This document shows positions 41,592 through 46,005 of a DNA stretch of 46,005 nucleotides, in pieces. The notes below the pieces were generated by a model, which saw only the letters and a program-made list of their open reading frames with translations, had not been told where the DNA came from and ran no database searches. Numbering within the stretch: the stretch's first letter is position 1; every line of letters starts with the position of its first letter. The DNA comes from Bernardetiaceae bacterium (GTDB lineage: Bacteria > Bacteroidota > Bacteroidia > Cytophagales > Bernardetiaceae). The translations under genes and the position numbers were made by a program. The stretch covers positions 1 to 46,005 of the forward strand of contig JAFIER010000243.1 of the NCBI GenBank assembly GCA_020832465.1, read 5' to 3'.

Positions 41592-41625
41592 ATTTTTATT
41601 TATTCAAACACAATAGTGCATTTTT

Positions 41626-43281
41626 ATGCTGCGACGTTTATATATCCGTAATTATGCTTTAATTGAAGAGTTAGGCATTGATTTTTCAGCGCATTTGAAT
41701 GTCATCACTGGCGAAACGGGTGCGGGTAAGTCTATTTTAAGGGGTGCGCTGGGTTTGCTTACTGGCGAGCGTGCTGATACGAAAGTTTTGCTCAAAGAGG
41801 GAGAAAATTGTATTGTAGAGGGGCTTTTTGAGCTTTCGCAATACAATCTAAAAAGCATATTCGATGCTGAAGATTTAGAGTACGAACCGCTATGTCTTAT
41901 CCGTCGGCAGATTAGCCCCTCCGGACGCTCTCGGGCTTTTGTCAATGATACGCCCGTGCGTCTTGAGTCGCTCAAAAAAATTGGTGTGCGTTTAATGGAT
42001 ATTCACGCTCAGCACGATACCTTGCGCCTCACCTCTAATGAATATCAGCTCGAAGTGCTCGATGCCTATGCCAATGTCGAAGCGGAGCTAAAAACTTACC
42101 AAAGCTGTTTTAAAACCTATCAACAAGCCCTACAAGCCTTTCAAAAATTACAAAAAGATGCTAATGAATTGCGTAAAGCACACGATTATAATCGCTTTTT
42201 GTGGGAAGAGTTGGATAGAGCTAACTTAGATGCGCTCGATCAAGCAGATATGGAACAGACACTCGAGCGTCTTGAGAACGTCGAGCTTATCAAACAAAGT
42301 TTGCAAAGTAGCAATAAAGCCTTGACTGACGATGAGTTTTCCGTAGATATGATATTACAAGAAGCAGCGAATGCACTGGGCAAAGCCCGGAATTTTTCAG
42401 AAGAGTACAATGCGCTTTATGAACGTTTGCAAAGTGCTATTATAGAGATTAGAGACATCGCTTCCGAAATTGAAAGCGAGTTTGAAAATATCGATACCGA
42501 CGAGGAAGCTGCTGAAAAAATTCGTCATAGCCTGAACTTACTCTACGACCTCGAGCGCAAGCACCACGTCGAAACACTCGAGGAGCTTATCGCTATTCGC
42601 AATGATTTGGAAGAAAAAGTTGGGCAAGTCGAAAACTTCGATGAAGCCTTAGCCCAACGCCAAAAAGCCCTTGCAGATGCCGAAACGCACTTAAAAAAAG
42701 CAGCCCAAGACCTACGACAAAAACGCCAGCAAGCTATACCCGATACAGAAACTGAAATTGGCGAACTACTCAAAGAACTTGGCATGCCACAGGCGCGTTT
42801 TCAAATTCAAATGCGTGAAATTGAGTTTGCACCCTTAGGTGCAGATGAAATTGAGTTTTATTTCTCTGCCAACCAAGGGGTGCGTATGCAACCTATGCGT
42901 GAAGTCGCCTCCGGTGGTGAGTTCTCGAGGCTTATGCTTTGTATCAAATATCGCTTGGCAAAGCATATTGCATTGCCAACCATTGTTTTTGATGAAATTG
43001 ATACAGGCGTTTCGGGAGAAATTGCACTCAAAATGGGAAAAATGATTCACGATATGTCAAGCTCGCATCAAGTGCTGACAATCAGCCATCTACCTCAAAT
43101 TGCTGCCAAAGGTGAAGCGCATTACTACGTCTATAAAGACCTCTCTAACGAGCGCACCATATCCAAAATCCGCCGTCTCTCAGACGACGAGCGTGTGCAA
43201 GAAATTGCACAAATGATTGGTGGCGATAAGCCCGGTACGCATATTTATGAAAGTGCAAAAGAGCTTTTAAAAGGAATTTAA
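41626..43281 (+). CDS. recN: DNA repair protein RecN
   Basis: RecN is an SMC-like ATPase that helps hold broken DNA ends during recombination. The 551-residue product has Walker A at GETGAGKS (29-36), a central coiled coil (about 160-365, rich in Glu, Lys and Leu), the signature REVASGGEFSRLMLCIK, Walker B TIVFDEIDTGVSG and the late HLPQIAAKG. The family start MLRRLYIRNYALIEEL fits the ATG at 41626. The DNA repair role is inferred from the family. A hairpin repeat separates it from the TonB receptor gene. Confidence 0.96.
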   Translation: MLRRLYIRNYALIEELGIDFSAHLNVITGETGAGKSILRGALGLLTGERADTKVLLKEGENCIVEGLFELSQYNLKSIFDAEDLEYEPLCLIRRQISPSGRSRAFVNDTPVRLESLKKIGVRLMDIHAQHDTLRLTSNEYQLEVLDAYANVEAELKTYQSCFKTYQQALQAFQKLQKDANELRKAHDYNRFLWEELDRANLDALDQADMEQTLERLENVELIKQSLQSSNKALTDDEFSVDMILQEAANALGKARNFSEEYNALYERLQSAIIEIRDIASEIESEFENIDTDEEAAEKIRHSLNLLYDLERKHHVETLEELIAIRNDLEEKVGQVENFDEALAQRQKALADAETHLKKAAQDLRQKRQQAIPDTETEIGELLKELGMPQARFQIQMREIEFAPLGADEIEFYFSANQGVRMQPMREVASGGEFSRLMLCIKYRLAKHIALPTIVFDEIDTGVSGEIALKMGKMIHDMSSSHQVLTISHLPQIAAKGEAHYYVYKDLSNERTISKIRRLSDDERVQEIAQMIGGDKPGTHIYESAKELLKGI

Positions 43282-43303
43282 AAGCAGGAAGTTAAGCATC
43301 TTG

Positions 43304-43350
43304 CCAGCAGCACTAACCAGTTCTTGAAGAACTGTTAGTGCTGTTGCTGG
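43304..43350. repeat. Hairpin family copy, AGCACTAAC type
   Basis: CAGCACTAACCAGTTCTT (43308-43325) pairs with AAGAACTGTTAGTGCTG (43327-43343) with one bulged C, and CCAG / CTGG extends the stem to 43304-43350. Two base pairs differ from the main consensus on both arms. Confidence 0.8.
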
Positions 43351-43397
43351 ACTCTAAATAATCTCTAATACACTACAAATTCAAAAACCAAATTTTT

Positions 43398-45806
43398 ATG
43401 AAAATCATCGCATGGCTTATTTTGAGCCTGTGCCTGCCCTTTATTGTGCAAGCCCAAACCCTTATGGTTCAGGATAAAAAAACGGGAGAGCCTATCGAAA
43501 TGGTAATGGTAGGCAACAAAGATGGCCGTAATTTTGTACTAACCAATCAGCAAGGGCAGGCAGATATATCGGGCTTGGATAAAAGCAGAATGTTTCAAAT
43601 TGATATTTTAGGCTACAAAAAAGCGATATTGAGTTTTGAAGATTTAGAAAAAAGCAGCTTTGTAGTGCTTCTTGAGTCTCAATTTTTGATGATAGATGAA
43701 GTCGTCGTATCGGCTACCCGCTGGCAGCAAGCATCGAGCGATGTACCCGCTAAAATTATAAGTATATCCCCACAAGAAGTGGCTTTACAAAATCCACAAA
43801 CTACTGCCGACTTGCTGGGCATATCGGGTAAAGTATTCATACAAAAAAGCCAACAAGGAGGCGGAAGCCCCATGATACGTGGTTTTTCTACGAATCGTTT
43901 ACTCTATAGCATAGACGGTGTGCGTATGAATACTGCTATTTTCAGAAGTGGCAATATTCAAAATGTCATATCTTTAGACCCCTTTGCTATCGAACGTACG
44001 GAGGTGCTCTTCGGCCCCAGCTCTACGATGTATGGCAGCGATGCGATTGGGGGAGTAATGAGCTTTCGCACACTTACGCCAGAGTTAGCGCAAAGCGATG
44101 AGCCACTTATAAAAGGAAAAGCTTCCGCACGCTACTCATCTGCTAATCAAGAAAAAACAGGACATTTTGATGTCAATATCGGTTGGAAAAAATGGGCATT
44201 AGTCAGTAGCTTTAGCTCTTTTGATTTCGACCATTTGAGGCAGGGCAACCACGGCCCGCAGGATTATGTGCGCCCTTTTCACGTGCAGCGTCAAGATAGT
44301 GTTGATAGGGTCGTGGCGCAAAGCGACCCCTTGTTGCAAGTGCCCTCGGCTTATTCTCAAATCAATATGATGCAAAAAGTACGTTTTAAGCCATCTGAAA
44401 ACTGGGATTTACAATATGCTTTCCACTATTCCGAAACCTCATCTTACGGCAGATATGATAGGCACAATCGCATGCAAAACGGACTCCCAAGGTATGGAGA
44501 GTGGGATTACGGACCGCAAAAATGGCTAATGAACCACCTACAAATCAGTCATCAAAATCAAAGTTTTTTATATGAAAGCCTCAATATTCGCTTAGCACAC
44601 CAATCATTCGGCGAGAGCCGCATAGACCGCACTTTCAACCGTAATAATCGCCGCATCAGAGAGGAAAATGTAGAGGCTTTTTCAGCAAATATAGATTTTA
44701 CAAAAAAAATTACACCCCAAAATACGCTATTTTATGGCGCTGAATATGTATATAATGAAGTGCACTCCATAGGCACAGAGCAAGACATCCGCACGGGAGT
44801 AATCACAGCTGGCGTACCTCGCTATCCACAAGCAGGCTGGCAGTCATTGGGTATCTACCTCAACAACCAACATAAATTTTCGGATAAACTACTTCTACAA
44901 ATGGCTTTGCGCTATAATCAAACAGCTATTGACGCACGCTTTGATAATGAAATTTATAACTTGCCTTTTGGCGACGAGGCTACACTTCGAGAGGGCGGTT
45001 TTACGGGTAGCTTAGGGACGGTGTATCGCCCATCGGAGAGCTGGGTTTTTAGTGCCAATTTCGCCACAGCATTTCGTGCGCCCAATGTTGATGACATCGG
45101 AAAAATTTTTGATTCAGAACCCGGTGCCGTTACAATTCCGAACCCCAATTTGCAAGCCGAATATGCCTATAATATAGATTTGAATATTGCCAAAATTTTT
45201 GCCGAAGTCGTAAAAATTGATTTGAGTGTGTATTACACGCAACTACAAAATGCACTTGTAAGGCGAAACTTCTCGCTTAATGGACAAGATAGCATTCTTT
45301 ACGACGATGTCATGAGCCGTGTGCAAGCGATTCAAAATGCTGCAACTGCCAATGTCTATGGTTTACAGTTGGGTGTAGAGGTGAAATTGCCCATAGGCTT
45401 TTCCTTTACTTCAGATTTTAATTATCAAGAAGGACGTGAAGAGCTCGATGATGGAAGTGTAAGTGCTTCGCGCCATGCACCGCCTTGGTTCGGAGTTTCT
45501 CGATTGCGCTACAAATACAAAAAACTGGAGTGGCAGTGTTATGCCGTGTATCAAGGCGAACGCAAACATGAAAATTTAGCTTTCGAAGAGCAAGGAAAAA
45601 CCGAAATCTACGCTTTAGATGCCAATGGCAATACCTACGCACCCGCTTGGTACACCCTGAACTTCAAAGTACGCTATAATTTTACAGAAAAATTAAGCCT
45701 AAGTAGTGGACTTGAAAACATCACCGACCGTCGCTATCGTCCCTATAGCTCGGGCATTTCGGGCGCAGGGCGAAATTTTATCATGGCTTTACTGGCTAAG
45801 TTTTAA
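43398..45806 (+). CDS. TonB-dependent receptor, heme-receptor-like
   Basis: An 802-residue outer-membrane receptor. The signal peptide ends near VQAQ (residue 20). A carboxypeptidase-regulatory domain (about 22-90) is followed by the plug (EVVVSATR, then RGFSTNRLLYSIDGVRMN and VLFGPSSTMYGSDAIGGVMSF) and the barrel, which ends in FIMALLAKF with the terminal Phe needed for insertion. In the barrel lie FRAP (in FATAFRAPNVDD) and NPNL (in IPNPNLQAEYAY), boxes known from heme and hemoglobin receptors. The His that normally lies between the boxes is missing, so heme is a hint only. Confidence 0.92.
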   Translation: MKIIAWLILSLCLPFIVQAQTLMVQDKKTGEPIEMVMVGNKDGRNFVLTNQQGQADISGLDKSRMFQIDILGYKKAILSFEDLEKSSFVVLLESQFLMIDEVVVSATRWQQASSDVPAKIISISPQEVALQNPQTTADLLGISGKVFIQKSQQGGGSPMIRGFSTNRLLYSIDGVRMNTAIFRSGNIQNVISLDPFAIERTEVLFGPSSTMYGSDAIGGVMSFRTLTPELAQSDEPLIKGKASARYSSANQEKTGHFDVNIGWKKWALVSSFSSFDFDHLRQGNHGPQDYVRPFHVQRQDSVDRVVAQSDPLLQVPSAYSQINMMQKVRFKPSENWDLQYAFHYSETSSYGRYDRHNRMQNGLPRYGEWDYGPQKWLMNHLQISHQNQSFLYESLNIRLAHQSFGESRIDRTFNRNNRRIREENVEAFSANIDFTKKITPQNTLFYGAEYVYNEVHSIGTEQDIRTGVITAGVPRYPQAGWQSLGIYLNNQHKFSDKLLLQMALRYNQTAIDARFDNEIYNLPFGDEATLREGGFTGSLGTVYRPSESWVFSANFATAFRAPNVDDIGKIFDSEPGAVTIPNPNLQAEYAYNIDLNIAKIFAEVVKIDLSVYYTQLQNALVRRNFSLNGQDSILYDDVMSRVQAIQNAATANVYGLQLGVEVKLPIGFSFTSDFNYQEGREELDDGSVSASRHAPPWFGVSRLRYKYKKLEWQCYAVYQGERKHENLAFEEQGKTEIYALDANGNTYAPAWYTLNFKVRYNFTEKLSLSSGLENITDRRYRPYSSGISGAGRNFIMALLAKF

Positions 45807-45865
45807 AGCTAAAATACTGAGTAGCTTACGAACGATTGCGTTTTTTTTTGTGTTTGAAAAATGAT

Positions 45866-45969
45866 CATACTAATAGACATTTTCCATCAAAAAATGACAG
45901 GTCTAAGCTCATTTTTGCATAGCTTGGGGTTTGCAAACCCCACGCTATGCAAAAATGTATAGTAGTATG
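45866..45969. repeat. Composite element with complete 16-bp terminal repeats
   Basis: CATACTAATAGACATT (45866-45881) and AATGTATAGTAGTATG (45954-45969) are inverted, matching at 14 of 16 positions. Hairpin B is a 48-bp palindrome at 45910-45957; hairpin A is degraded to ACATTTTCCATCAAAAAATGACAGG-like sequence. This copy defines the ends of the family. The rest of the tail to 46005 holds nothing recognised. Confidence 0.8.
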
Positions 45970-46005
45970 AAACATAATAAGAAAGCACTGGTTCTTATTA
46001 CACAA

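Noticed and set aside
502-45969. The repeats as a CRISPR array
   Set aside because: Copies are single and dispersed between genes, with no regular spacers and no cas genes.

Overview
The window looks like chromosomal DNA of a Bacteroidota bacterium, probably of the Cytophagia side of the phylum. The DNA is AT-rich. The principal sigma factor is the short type of about 287 residues. Several genes are preceded by the Bacteroidota promoter pair TTTG / TAnnTTTG rather than by Shine-Dalgarno sites. Families typical of the phylum are present: a DUF4249 lipoprotein, a TonB receptor with an N-terminal carboxypeptidase-regulatory domain, an exosortase X pair and AtpZ. I cannot name the species. No rRNA, tRNA, CRISPR array, prophage or complete insertion sequence was found.

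Layout: 1-870 is accessory debris: the end of an unknown gene, an RHS-repeat scrap and several small repeats. 875-4801 holds three genes, an OmpA-like secreted protein, a YfiR-family periplasmic protein and a hybrid histidine kinase with a YfiN-like periplasmic domain. They look like a YfiBNR module whose output is a phosphorelay instead of a diguanylate cyclase. 4932-10397 holds hemA, an orphan TroA-like metal-binding lipoprotein, an MscS channel, a thioredoxin-like protein and an alpha/beta hydrolase. 10592-16151 holds asnB, hisH and hisB facing hisG and a cobalamin adenosyltransferase. 16387-17645 holds two membrane proteins. 17746-20513 is a compact envelope cluster: M23 peptidase, bactofilin, AtpZ, exosortase X and its partner membrane protein, with two overlapping gene junctions. 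20872-24650 holds a fatty-acid desaturase, a DUF4132 protein and a YciO-type protein.

25006-31669 holds a pyruvate dehydrogenase E2 subunit with two lipoyl domains, the DUF4249 lipoprotein, a serine hydrolase, a repeat-containing lipoprotein and a SpoIIAA-like protein. 32186-36518 holds pnp, rpoD and rfbD. 36577-41333 holds a potassium channel and a cytosolic trypsin-like protease, both carrying zinc ribbons, and an M1 aminopeptidase lipoprotein. The window ends with recN and a TonB-dependent receptor that has heme-receptor-like FRAP and NPNL boxes.

The most unusual feature lies between the genes. At least 15 intergenic sites carry members of one hairpin family (core AGAAATAACATTTCT, a 1-3 nt loop, then its complement). 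Their stems change by compensatory base pairs from copy to copy. They sit inside larger elements with different terminal inverted repeats, and they occupy five of the six convergent gene junctions. No transposase is encoded in the window, so these look like non-autonomous elements (MITE or REP type) that may have been adopted as 3' ends of transcripts.
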